From contig NZ_AP031415.1 of assembly GCF_042850985.1 (NCBI RefSeq), forward strand, positions 1,736,001 to 1,800,000: a stretch of DNA of 64,000 nucleotides, given 5' to 3'. The notes under the pieces were generated by a model, which saw nothing but the letters and a program-made list of their open reading frames with translations, was not told where the DNA came from and did not search any database. The translations under genes and the position numbers were made by a program. This document shows positions 51,774-59,665 of this stretch, in pieces. Position 1 is the stretch's first letter, and every line of letters begins with the position of its first letter. Origin of the DNA: Allocoprobacillus sp002160865. GTDB taxonomy: Bacteria > Bacillota_I > Bacilli_A > Erysipelotrichales > Coprobacillaceae.

Positions 51774-52590
51774 GATATTCTTCACTCATTTCTTTATAAA
51801 ATAAATATTTAGCAATTTCAAATCTTCCTTTAAAGACCTCAATATATAAAAACAATGACGTAATCATACAAAACAACATCAAAATTTCATTTAAACGACC
51901 AATCCATAAAACAACACATCCTGTCACAATCCAATATAAAGCATGTCTAAACATATAAAAACAATAAAGATAAGCAAATGAAAAGAGTTTTTTCTTCATC
52001 AGACGCATGGAATAGCTTAAACATTCACTCCAAGAAAATTCTTCTAATTCCATTACATAAGGCACCGGCATAAATAAAGCTGTCAAAAAAAGATAGACTA
52101 GGATACATAGTATAATATTTCCTACTAAAAATGTATTTTCCATAATCAATGATAAGTATTGAAATTTAGGAATAAAATATTCTGTTTGAATCAGCGTATT
52201 GCCTAATGATGAAAACCATTCTATTGAAAATTCAGGTATTAAACTTTGAATGGTAAAAAAAGAAGGAAGCAAACAGATAAGTGTGCACACAACAAGTACT
52301 GCTTTTCTCATTAAATAAGCAGGAGCTACTTTTGGAAAACAGATGATTCCATTCAGTGAATCATGATAATCCAATACCGGTTTAGGAAAATCAACTAACT
52401 TCATTGCACATTTCACATAGCCATGACTAATAGAGCATAAAAACAGTGATACAAAAAAAGAAAAGATACCACTTCTTAAATATTGAGCCAAGACACCGAC
52501 ATAACCCACGTAAAAAAATTCAGGTATAATCTGTTTTCGATATTGTATATAAATTTTATTTGCATGATTTTTAATGTCTTTGATATTCAC
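51760..52590 (-). CDS. DUF975-like polytopic membrane protein
   Basis: A 276-residue protein with about six membrane segments. CSISHGYVKCAMKLV (about 55-68) and FMPVPYVMELEEF (about 180-192) parallel blocks in the 555-1427 product, marking a distant paralogue. Starts with GTG 52590 after GAGGGG. It is transcribed with proBA from the promoter at 52617-52645 and overlaps proB, an unusual partner. No function can be assigned. It might relate to osmotic stress if proline serves as osmolyte, but that is speculation. Confidence 0.6.
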   Translation of the reverse strand: MNIKDIKNHANKIYIQYRKQIIPEFFYVGYVGVLAQYLRSGIFSFFVSLFLCSISHGYVKCAMKLVDFPKPVLDYHDSLNGIICFPKVAPAYLMRKAVLVVCTLICLLPSFFTIQSLIPEFSIEWFSSLGNTLIQTEYFIPKFQYLSLIMENTFLVGNIILCILVYLFLTALFMPVPYVMELEEFSWSECLSYSMRLMKKKLFSFAYLYCFYMFRHALYWIVTGCVVLWIGRLNEILMLFCMITSLFLYIEVFKGRFEIAKYLFYKEMSEEYHEKN

Positions 52591-52616
52591 GATTTCAGCC
52601 CCTCTTTGTTTTTACT

Positions 52617-52645
52617 ATTATACACAACTTATTCTTAAAAGTAAA
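52617..52645 (-). promoter_or_regulatory. Promoter of the membrane protein-proB-proA operon
   Basis: Minus-strand TTTACT (52645-52640), a 17-bp spacer and TATAAT (52622-52617), about 28 bases before the GTG start. No T-box or other long leader is present. Confidence 0.6.
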
Positions 52646-52671
52646 AGGCAAACAATTTTCAAGATATAAAA

Positions 52672-52695
52672 ACCTGATTCCTTCAAGAATCAGGT
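52672..52695 (-). terminator. Terminator after the Rpn-family gene
   Basis: Perfect 9-bp stem ACCTGATTC / GAATCAGGT, 6-base loop, then TTTTATA on the minus strand. Confidence 0.9.
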
Positions 52696-52710
52696 CAAAC
52701 TTCCTCAAAA

Positions 52711-53685
52711 TCAACCACTTACTCCTTTATTAACAAAACGATAAATATCCTCAAGAGTAGCTCCTTCCAGGAGAAAATCAAGAATTTTTTCATACTGTTC
52801 AGCTGATAAATCATCCAGAAAAGCTGTTTCAACTTCAGAAAATCTTTTTTGAAATAATTTCAATACAGAATATTTTAAACCTTCTTGTTTTCCTTCTCTT
52901 AAACCTTCTTGTTTCCCCTCTCTTAAACCTTCTTGCTTCCCTTCTCTTAAACTTTCTTCACGTACTCTCTGAATTCTTGCATGACTTGCCCATTTGTTTA
53001 AGTCACGATGAAATGCCATATCCTGTAAAATCATATCTTCATTAAACTTTTCAACTTTCTTTTCCATGATCTTCACCACCTTTTTACCTGTTTTTATTAT
53101 ATCATCATCCAACCCATTTTTAAATATATAGATAGCTGTTTCCAGTTCATCAAAGTTACCTATTTGTTTTTCTTTTTTCAAAATGTTTATGTACGGTAAA
53201 TATATATAAATTCTCGTTATTAAACAATATCTTTCTACTTTACCCAAATCATTTCTCGTCATATACTTATCTATTAACATCAAATTATCAGTATCTAAAT
53301 CATCAATGAAAATCAATTGAAACACAGGGTGAATATGTTCAATATAATCATCACCTCTTTTTTGTTGTTCAGCAAGTAATTTGGCTCCATAGATTTGAAA
53401 TCTTTGATATTGTTCTCTATCCAATGATGAATTTTGCATTTCTACATCACAAATTTCACCATTTTCATTCATAACTCTAATATCAAGAATCATATCCTTA
53501 TCTTCTACATGCTGGGGATTCAATTCAGGATTTTGAACCTTTAAAGAATGACATTCAATACCTGCAATATTTTCAATAATCAGCTTTAAAAGATACAAAC
53601 AATCGGGATCTTGGTCATCTCTTAAAGTAAATTTAAACAAAACATCATTTTTAAAATCTACAATTTTTGTTCTTCTTTTTTTCAT
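52711..53685 (-). CDS. Rpn-family PD-(D/E)XK nuclease (transposase_31-like)
   Basis: A 324-residue recombination-promoting nuclease-like protein. The N-terminal DFKNDVLFKFTLRD and the catalytic core D68 and E82-x-Q84 (ILDIRVMNENGEICDVEMQ) fit the Rpn/PDDEXK family, as do RFQIYGAKLLAEQ and HPVFQLIFID. Near residues 245-268 the eight-residue unit REGKQEGL is repeated three times; such repeats at the C-terminus are common and variable in this family. In E. coli, Rpn proteins promote recA-independent horizontal gene transfer and cut DNA. The gene stands alone between hairpins, suggesting a mobile or accessory origin. Confidence 0.88.
   Translation of the reverse strand: MKKRRTKIVDFKNDVLFKFTLRDDQDPDCLYLLKLIIENIAGIECHSLKVQNPELNPQHVEDKDMILDIRVMNENGEICDVEMQNSSLDREQYQRFQIYGAKLLAEQQKRGDDYIEHIHPVFQLIFIDDLDTDNLMLIDKYMTRNDLGKVERYCLITRIYIYLPYINILKKEKQIGNFDELETAIYIFKNGLDDDIIKTGKKVVKIMEKKVEKFNEDMILQDMAFHRDLNKWASHARIQRVREESLREGKQEGLREGKQEGLREGKQEGLKYSVLKLFQKRFSEVETAFLDDLSAEQYEKILDFLLEGATLEDIYRFVNKGVSG
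52881..52952 (-). repeat. Three 24-bp tandem repeats inside the Rpn-family gene
   Basis: Units at 52881-52904, 52905-52928 and 52929-52952 differ by a few bases. Each encodes REGKQEGL in frame, so copy number change would lengthen or shorten the tail without a frameshift. Confidence 0.9.
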
Positions 53686-53690
53686 AAAAT

Positions 53691-53728
53691 ATGCCCTCCT
53701 ACTTTTCTATACGAAAGTTTGAGGGCAT
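53691..53728. other. Leader hairpin covering the ribosome site of the Rpn-family gene
   Basis: ATGCCCTC (53691-53698) and GAGGGCAT (53721-53728) pair, with an inner ACTTT / AAAGT stem. The AGGAGG ribosome site of the minus-strand gene occupies 53695-53700, so four of its six bases are paired. On the plus strand the same hairpin is followed by TTTTTCTTTTTTT, the form of an intrinsic terminator. Confidence 0.7.
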
Positions 53729-53766
53729 TTTTCTTTTTTTATTGTCATTTCACATAATATCACATA

Positions 53767-55548
53767 TTATGACATTTCTTGAAACTGTGCATTATAAAGC
53801 TGACTGTAAAAACCATTTTTTTCTAACAGTTCTTCATGTGTTCCCTGTTCAACAAGATAACCATCTTTAATAACAAGTATCAAGTCAGCATTCTTGATTG
53901 TTGATAAACGATGCGCTATAACAAAACTTGTACGTCCTTTCATGACTCTTTGCATAGCATCCTGTAATCTCTTTTCTAATCGTGTATCCACAGAAGATGT
54001 TGCTTCATCCAAAATCATAATCTGAGGGTCTGTCAACATAGCTCTGGCAATTGTTAATAATTGCTTTTCACCTTGTGAAATATTATTGGCTTCTTCATTG
54101 ACAATCATATCATACCCATCTGGTAATGTACGAATAAAATGATCAACATTAGCCTGTCTAGCTGCCTCAATGACTTCATCTTTTCTTGCATCTAAACGTC
54201 CATAATGAATATTTTCATAGATACTTCCATGAAACAGCCATGTATCTTGTAAAACCATACCAAACATAGAACGTAATTGTTCACGTGGAATTTGTCTAAT
54301 GTCTACACCATCTATACAAATACTTCCAGAAGTCACATCATAAAAACGTAACAATAAACTAATCAAAGTTGTTTTTCCTGAACCGGTTGGACCAACAATT
54401 GCAACCATTTGACCACTTTGAATATTCACATCAATATCATGAAGAACTTCTTTTTCATGATAACCAAAACATAGATGTTTAAATTCAACATGGCCTTTTG
54501 CATTTGTTAAAACTCGTGGATTTTCAACTGGTTTTTCTTCAGATTCATTTAAAATATCTGATATTCTATGTAAAGCTGCAAAAGCTGCTTGAATTTGAGA
54601 AGATAAATTGCTTACTTGAGAAACCGGATCATTGACCTGCCAGATATAACGAACAAAAGCCTGTAATTCACCAACTAGTAGTGTTCCATTTAAAACAGAA
54701 AGACTTCCTATAAAGCCGATTGTTCCAATAATCATATAAGTCACAAGTGAAACACATGGTGAAATAATGGATGACATAAACTGTGCCTGAAAAGCATTAT
54801 GATAAAGTGTCTGGTTAATATTCTTAAACTTTTCAATAGCATCCTTTTGTTTATTAAAAAGTAAAATTTCACGATATCCACCATACATTTCAGTAATTGC
54901 ACCATTTAAGTTTCCTAATGCATCCTGTTGTGCCTGAAACTTTTTTTGTGAACGTTTCACAATAAATCGTGTAATCAGTAAAGCAGCAGGAATAATCAAC
55001 AAAACAATACATGTCATCAAGACATGAATACGAAACATCATGAAAATAGCCAGCATTAACATTAAAAGACCTCTCATCATTTCTGTTAATGTCTGTTGTA
55101 AAGCATTGGATAATGTATCAACATCATTTGTAATACGACTTAATACATCACCATATTGGTGCTGATCAAAATAGCTGACTGGTAACTTTCTGATCTTTTC
55201 CTGCAAAGCATTTCTTAAATCATGCATCATCTTTTGAATTGAATTTGTTAATGTAACAATCGTTATGGACTGTGATACAGTTTTTAATAAATAAATGCCT
55301 AACAACATCACAATAATTTCCATGACACGATCATATTCAACATGTGCACCAGGAATATGATGTAACATATCCATAGCATTTTCCATTAATAATGATGTCA
55401 TCATACCTTCAATCATTGGAGAAATAGATAATGAAAAACATGTCACAACAATCATTAATAAAGCAATCACAAATCCCCATTTATAAGGCAAGAAAAAAGG
55501 AGTCATCTGTTGTAAAGAGTTTTTTAATACCTGCCATTTTTTATTCAT
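53767..55548 (-). CDS. Heterodimeric ABC multidrug-type exporter, consensus-site subunit (second system)
   Basis: A 593-residue half transporter with six membrane helices and an ATPase domain from about residue 355. Walker A GPTGSGKTT, Walker B IMILDEATSSVD with Glu, and degenerate signature NISQGEKQ, where Glu replaces Gln as well. It is paralogous to 44817-46640 and pairs with 55541-57277. It overlaps that gene by 8 bp. An inverted repeat CATAATAT/ATATTATG covers its stop codon. Substrate unknown. Confidence 0.92.
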   Translation of the reverse strand: MNKKWQVLKNSLQQMTPFFLPYKWGFVIALLMIVVTCFSLSISPMIEGMMTSLLMENAMDMLHHIPGAHVEYDRVMEIIVMLLGIYLLKTVSQSITIVTLTNSIQKMMHDLRNALQEKIRKLPVSYFDQHQYGDVLSRITNDVDTLSNALQQTLTEMMRGLLMLMLAIFMMFRIHVLMTCIVLLIIPAALLITRFIVKRSQKKFQAQQDALGNLNGAITEMYGGYREILLFNKQKDAIEKFKNINQTLYHNAFQAQFMSSIISPCVSLVTYMIIGTIGFIGSLSVLNGTLLVGELQAFVRYIWQVNDPVSQVSNLSSQIQAAFAALHRISDILNESEEKPVENPRVLTNAKGHVEFKHLCFGYHEKEVLHDIDVNIQSGQMVAIVGPTGSGKTTLISLLLRFYDVTSGSICIDGVDIRQIPREQLRSMFGMVLQDTWLFHGSIYENIHYGRLDARKDEVIEAARQANVDHFIRTLPDGYDMIVNEEANNISQGEKQLLTIARAMLTDPQIMILDEATSSVDTRLEKRLQDAMQRVMKGRTSFVIAHRLSTIKNADLILVIKDGYLVEQGTHEELLEKNGFYSQLYNAQFQEMS

Positions 55549-57277
55549 AATCTAACTCCTCCTCACTGAGCTGAGATGAAGCAATCTCATGATATATAGG
55601 ACAATTCTTTAAAAGGTCTCGATGCTTTCCATGTCCAACAATACGTCCTTCATCTAAGACAATAATTTGATCAGCATCTTTAATCGTTGAAATTCTTTGA
55701 GCAACAATCAAAACAATAGAATGTTTTGTTTCATCTTTCAAAGCATGTCTTAAAATCGCATCTGTTTTATAATCCAAAGCTGAAAAAGAATCATCAAAAA
55801 TATAAATTTCTGGTTTTCTAATCAACGCTCTGGCAATGCTTAAACGCTGTCTTTGTCCTCCTGATACATTCGTCGCACTTTCAGTAATCATTTCATCAAA
55901 ACCTAGAGGTTTTTCCATAATAAAATCATAGCTTTGTGAAACTTTAGCAGCGTGTTCCAATTCTTCTAAAGTTGCATCTGCTTTTCCATATCTGAGATTC
56001 TCTGCAATGGTACCCGTAAACAACATCGCCTTTTGAGGAATAAAACCAATTTTATTTCTTAAATCATCAATACGATAATCTTGAATATCAACACCATCAA
56101 TTTCAATTTTCCCATTGCTGACATCATAAAAACGTGGAATCAAATTAATTAATGTACTCTTACCAGAACCTGTACTTCCAATAAAGGCAATTGTTTCTCC
56201 CTCAGTCGCTTCAAAAGAGATATTTTTTAAAACAGCTTCCTCACCATCAGGATAGGCAAAAGTGACATTTTGAAATGATAAATGATGTTTATTAACTGTA
56301 GACTTCTTTGTTTGTGTCACATGATCTTGAATATCACATTTGGTAGATAAAACATCATTAATACGTCTTGCAGAAACAGCTGCACGAGGATACATGACAA
56401 AGACATTACAAAATAGCATCATAGAAAACATAGCATGAAAAAGATATTCCTGAAAGGCGATCAGTTTTCCTACCTGTAAAGTTCCAGCATCAATCATATG
56501 ACTGGCTACATAAAAAATAACCAATGTCACTAAATTCAAGAAAAAATAAAAGACAGGTTGTGTTAAAAGCATTAATTTAAAGATTTTTCTTGTATAACCC
56601 GTAAATTCTTCATTTGTCTTATTAAAACGAGCTTGTTCATAAGCATCATTATTAAAAGCTCTAATCACCTTTAACCCTGAAAGATTTTCTCTTGTAATAC
56701 GATTTAATACATCCAATGATAATTGTTGTTTTTGTGATAAAGGCTCAGAAACCTTTGCGATAATAATAACCCCTACAACAATCACCGGTAATGTCGCTGC
56801 AATAATAAGAGATAATTCAAGTGATGTACGCATTGTCATAAAAACACTAATAATGACCATAACTGGTGTCAATAAAGCTGTTCTTAATAAGACATTTACA
56901 AATAATTGAATTTGAAAAGCATCATTGTTTGTTCGTGTAATTAATGATGAAATACCAAAATGGTTAAATTCATGGGGTGAAAATGTTTGAATGTGTGTAA
57001 AAATATCGTTACGCATATCTCTTGTAATAGAAGTAGAAATTCTCGCACAACAATAACCTAGCACAATCGTTCCAGCTACCCCAATCACCGAAATCACAAT
57101 AGTTAAAAACCACATCGAATAAAGATAACTTTCATTTTGATAAGTCACCCCATGATCAATCATATCTGCAATAATTGTTGGTAGACCTAGTTCAACTAGT
57201 GCAAAACCAAAAACAGATACAATATTTAATAATACTAATTTTTTATATCTTTTCAGATAATGTAATATTAGCTTCAT
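55541..57277 (-). CDS. Heterodimeric ABC multidrug-type exporter, degenerate-site subunit (second system)
   Basis: A 578-residue half transporter. Walker A GSTGSGKST, canonical VSGGQRQ signature, and Walker B IYIFDDSFSALD with Asp in the catalytic position. Unlike its paralogue at 46633-48855, it has the ordinary short loop between helices 1 and 2. GGGAGG lies before the ATG. No regulator gene accompanies it; a TTAGTG half-site lies upstream near 57317 but no full palindrome. Confidence 0.92.
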   Translation of the reverse strand: MKLILHYLKRYKKLVLLNIVSVFGFALVELGLPTIIADMIDHGVTYQNESYLYSMWFLTIVISVIGVAGTIVLGYCCARISTSITRDMRNDIFTHIQTFSPHEFNHFGISSLITRTNNDAFQIQLFVNVLLRTALLTPVMVIISVFMTMRTSLELSLIIAATLPVIVVGVIIIAKVSEPLSQKQQLSLDVLNRITRENLSGLKVIRAFNNDAYEQARFNKTNEEFTGYTRKIFKLMLLTQPVFYFFLNLVTLVIFYVASHMIDAGTLQVGKLIAFQEYLFHAMFSMMLFCNVFVMYPRAAVSARRINDVLSTKCDIQDHVTQTKKSTVNKHHLSFQNVTFAYPDGEEAVLKNISFEATEGETIAFIGSTGSGKSTLINLIPRFYDVSNGKIEIDGVDIQDYRIDDLRNKIGFIPQKAMLFTGTIAENLRYGKADATLEELEHAAKVSQSYDFIMEKPLGFDEMITESATNVSGGQRQRLSIARALIRKPEIYIFDDSFSALDYKTDAILRHALKDETKHSIVLIVAQRISTIKDADQIIVLDEGRIVGHGKHRDLLKNCPIYHEIASSQLSEEELDYE

Positions 57278-57353
57278 ATAGGTCCTCCCTTCATACAGTA
57301 TAAATCTTATTATACACTAAATTTTGACAAGCGTATAGACATGTTAAATAAAA

Positions 57354-57378
57354 AAGAATATCCTAATCAGATATTCTT
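57354..57378 (-). terminator. Terminator after rubrerythrin
   Basis: AAGAATAT / ATATTCTT with a 9-base loop, followed by TTTTATTT on the minus strand. Confidence 0.82.
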
Positions 57379-57383
57379 AAACG

Positions 57384-57989
57384 CTACAAATTATCATTTT
57401 CACAACTAAATGGAGCGTCTTTTAGACGTATAAAATAACCTTGATCATGTAAACAGACAGGGCATTGCTGAGGTGCCTGTGTTCCTTCAAAAACAAAACC
57501 ACAATTTAAGCACATCCAGCAACAAGGTTGTTGAGATGCATAAAGCTGTCCGTTTTCCAAGAGTGTTGCCATCTTTTCAAAACGACGACCATGTGTTTTT
57601 TCAATTTCAGCAATATTGAAAAAATCCTGTGCAATCTTATGAAAACCTTCTTCTCTGGCAATTGTACCAAAATGTGGATAGACATCTTCATATTCTTCAT
57701 ATTCATTATGTCTGGCACTCTTTAAAAGTGATAAGACATCATTATAGGTATCCACCGGATAACTCCCATCAACCATAATACTTTTTCCTGTCAGCTCTTT
57801 TAAATGGTTATAAAAAATCTCAGCATGTTCTTTTTCCTGATTAGCTGTAAAATAGAAAACATCTGCCAGCATATGATGTCCTTTTTTTGCTGCTATAGCA
57901 CCTGCAAATGTATAACGATTTCTCGCCTGTGATTCACCTGCAAAAGCACGCATTAAATTATCTTTTGTTTGACTATTTTGAAAATCCAT
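57384..57989 (-). CDS. rbr: Rubrerythrin
   Basis: A 201-residue peroxide reductase of anaerobes. The ferritin-like diiron domain (1-145) has AGESQARNRY, ANQEKEHAEIFYNHL, AREEGFHKIAQDF and AEIEKTHGRRFEKM, with the expected Glu and His ligands. The C-terminal rubredoxin-like domain binds iron through CWMCLNCGF and CPVCLH. It uses electrons from NADH-linked carriers to reduce hydrogen peroxide to water in the cytoplasm. It is a single-gene unit, AGGTGAG before ATG. An oxygen-sensitive hydrogenase operon lies next to it. Confidence 0.96.
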   Translation of the reverse strand: MDFQNSQTKDNLMRAFAGESQARNRYTFAGAIAAKKGHHMLADVFYFTANQEKEHAEIFYNHLKELTGKSIMVDGSYPVDTYNDVLSLLKSARHNEYEEYEDVYPHFGTIAREEGFHKIAQDFFNIAEIEKTHGRRFEKMATLLENGQLYASQQPCCWMCLNCGFVFEGTQAPQQCPVCLHDQGYFIRLKDAPFSCENDNL

Positions 57990-58023
57990 ATTCTCACCTC
58001 GTTAAGAGTATGGACTTATTTTT

Positions 58024-58059
58024 AAAAATCATTCGTCTTTTTTAAAGAGAATGATTTTT
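58024..58059 (-). terminator. Terminator of the hydrogenase-transporter operon
   Basis: AAAAATCATTC / GAATGATTTTT with an inner CTTT/AAAG pairing; the T run on the minus strand is part of the second arm. It spans the permease stop codon. Confidence 0.8.
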
Positions 58060-58779
58060 CTTTTGAATAAATTGAATCAAAATATCTGATAACTTGATCA
58101 TCAAAAAAGCCATCAGCACCATCCATAAAACCCATGCAAAAATACTTGTCATATCAATCTGAACTCTTGCTAAATATAATTGTTTCCCTATTCCATATTG
58201 TGTAGACACAAAGATTTCTGTCATCACTCCAACTTTTAAACCTAATGGTAATGTTGTTTGAATAGCTGAAAGTATATAGCCTTGAATCAAAGGTAAATAG
58301 GCATAACGTAAATTATAAAGAAAAGAATGATGATAGAGTTGAATAATATCCTGCAAATCTGAATCAATATGTAACATTCCTTGTAATGTATTGAAATAGA
58401 AGGTAGGTACCAGCATCAAAAAAATAATAATCAACAAGGCTATGTGACTGGAAAACCAGACAAGTAATATTAAAATATATCCAATTTGTGGAATCGTTTG
58501 AAAAAATGTCATCAGTGGTTGTATATATTGACGAAAGTCTGAAAAAAGACCACTCAGGATTCCTAAAAATACACCTATAATCAAAGCCAAAAAGAAACCG
58601 ATCATCACCCGTATGATTGTCGATATGACCGCAATATAAAAACTCTGTTGAAACAAATGTGCAACCATTTGCTGTAAAACATCACCGGGATAAGGCAAGA
58701 TGACTTCTTTTTGAATCATTCCAGAAGCCATCTGCCATAAAACCAAAATAGCAAAAATAAGAATCAGTTTTCTTTTCAT
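58042..58779 (-). CDS. ABC transporter permease, NitT/TauT-like (SsuC family)
   Basis: A 245-residue binding-protein-dependent permease with six membrane helices. PYPGDVLQQMVAHL, the helix before the cytoplasmic loop, and GVMTEIFVSTQYGIGKQLYLARVQIDM belong to the nitrate/sulfonate/thiamine-precursor class. The EAA-loop region (LPLIQGYILSAIQTTLPLGLKVG) is recognisable though divergent. It overlaps the binding protein gene by 4 bp (ATGA). No ATPase gene is in the window, so a shared ATPase must exist elsewhere. Confidence 0.85.
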   Translation of the reverse strand: MKRKLILIFAILVLWQMASGMIQKEVILPYPGDVLQQMVAHLFQQSFYIAVISTIIRVMIGFFLALIIGVFLGILSGLFSDFRQYIQPLMTFFQTIPQIGYILILLVWFSSHIALLIIIFLMLVPTFYFNTLQGMLHIDSDLQDIIQLYHHSFLYNLRYAYLPLIQGYILSAIQTTLPLGLKVGVMTEIFVSTQYGIGKQLYLARVQIDMTSIFAWVLWMVLMAFLMIKLSDILIQFIQKKNHSL

Positions 58780-59651
58780 GATAAAATCATATCTGAATCA
58801 TAAGTGATGTTGAAAAGCTGAAGAAATTGTTTGATATCATCTTCACATTGACTAGCCTCTACATAATGAACATTTTGACGTTCTATCGAAGCAACAGTCA
58901 TATCTACACTTGGTAGTCCTAACTGCTCAATACCAATATTTTCTAGTTTTTCTTTTAAATCTGGATAACCATTTTCAGTAAAATGTGCAATAGATTCAAA
59001 TAAATCATCATTTTGATAATCTTCCCTTACAAACATGGCTGCCTGTGGATAACCAGACCCACCATATTCTTTTTGTAAATCCGCCACAATGGACAAATCC
59101 ACATTGGATTGTTTCGCTTTAGCAATCGTTGCACTGGCAAGTGGTTCTGCAAGCATACCGACATCTACCTGCCCAGATAATAATCTTTGTTGAACGAGTG
59201 TTGCTGAAGAATAATAATGCGGTTCAAGACGTATAGACAAATCAACAGTTTCTATAATCTTTTGAGGAACAGCCCCTTCACCAAACAAAGCCAGTTCACC
59301 TGTTTCATTCAAAGCATCCTGTGATGTTCCAACAAGGTAAAGATTTCCCCATGTTAAAATACTTTTTAAACGATATGATGTCTGATTTTTTGCGATCAGT
59401 TGGGCACCAATATTAATAGGTGCAATGATAATATCATACTCACTATCGGCTTTTGATAGCTGAGCAATCAGCTGATCTGTCCCATCAACGAATTGAATTT
59501 CACCATTTTTACTAATGTTATCATATTCTCCAACTAAAGCTAATGCAGGAGCACCCGTTGGACATAAAATATGCACAGTTTCTTCTTTTTGACACCCCAT
59601 GAGAAGACCCATCATCAAACAACATAAACCTATTTGTATAAACTTCTTCAT
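58776..59651 (-). CDS. Substrate-binding lipoprotein, NMT1/SsuA-like
   Basis: A 291-residue lipoprotein. Residues 1-19 form a signal peptide ending LLMGC, a lipobox. The mature part has CPTGAPALALVGEY, QLSKADSEYDIIIAPINIGAQLI and QRLLSGQVDVGMLAEPLASATIAKA, the periplasmic-binding fold of the NMT1/THI5/SsuA type. The start is ATG 59651 after GGGAGG; the longer frame overlaps the hydrogenase stop. Ligand unknown. It lies just after the hydrogenase gene, an odd but close linkage. Confidence 0.88.
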   Translation of the reverse strand: MKKFIQIGLCCLMMGLLMGCQKEETVHILCPTGAPALALVGEYDNISKNGEIQFVDGTDQLIAQLSKADSEYDIIIAPINIGAQLIAKNQTSYRLKSILTWGNLYLVGTSQDALNETGELALFGEGAVPQKIIETVDLSIRLEPHYYSSATLVQQRLLSGQVDVGMLAEPLASATIAKAKQSNVDLSIVADLQKEYGGSGYPQAAMFVREDYQNDDLFESIAHFTENGYPDLKEKLENIGIEQLGLPSVDMTVASIERQNVHYVEASQCEDDIKQFLQLFNITYDSDMILS

Positions 59652-59665
59652 AAAAACCTCCCAAA

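Noticed and set aside
52591..52710. Proline T-box leader before the proBA operon
   Set aside because: The predicted start lies about 28 bases before the first gene, with no T-box sequence or long structured leader.
52881..52952. Short regular repeats considered as a CRISPR-like array
   Set aside because: The three 24-bp units are directly adjacent with no spacers and are in frame inside the Rpn gene, encoding an eight-residue peptide repeat.
53753..53771. Inverted repeat CATAATAT/ATATTATG at the end of the second exporter gene considered as a terminator
   Set aside because: It is purely A/T-paired and no T run follows on the minus strand, so termination there is doubtful.
57278..57383. MarR operator upstream of the second ABC exporter
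   Set aside because: Only a half-site (TTAGTG on the minus strand near 57317) is present and no full TTAGTnnnCTAA palindrome, so shared regulation is not supported.
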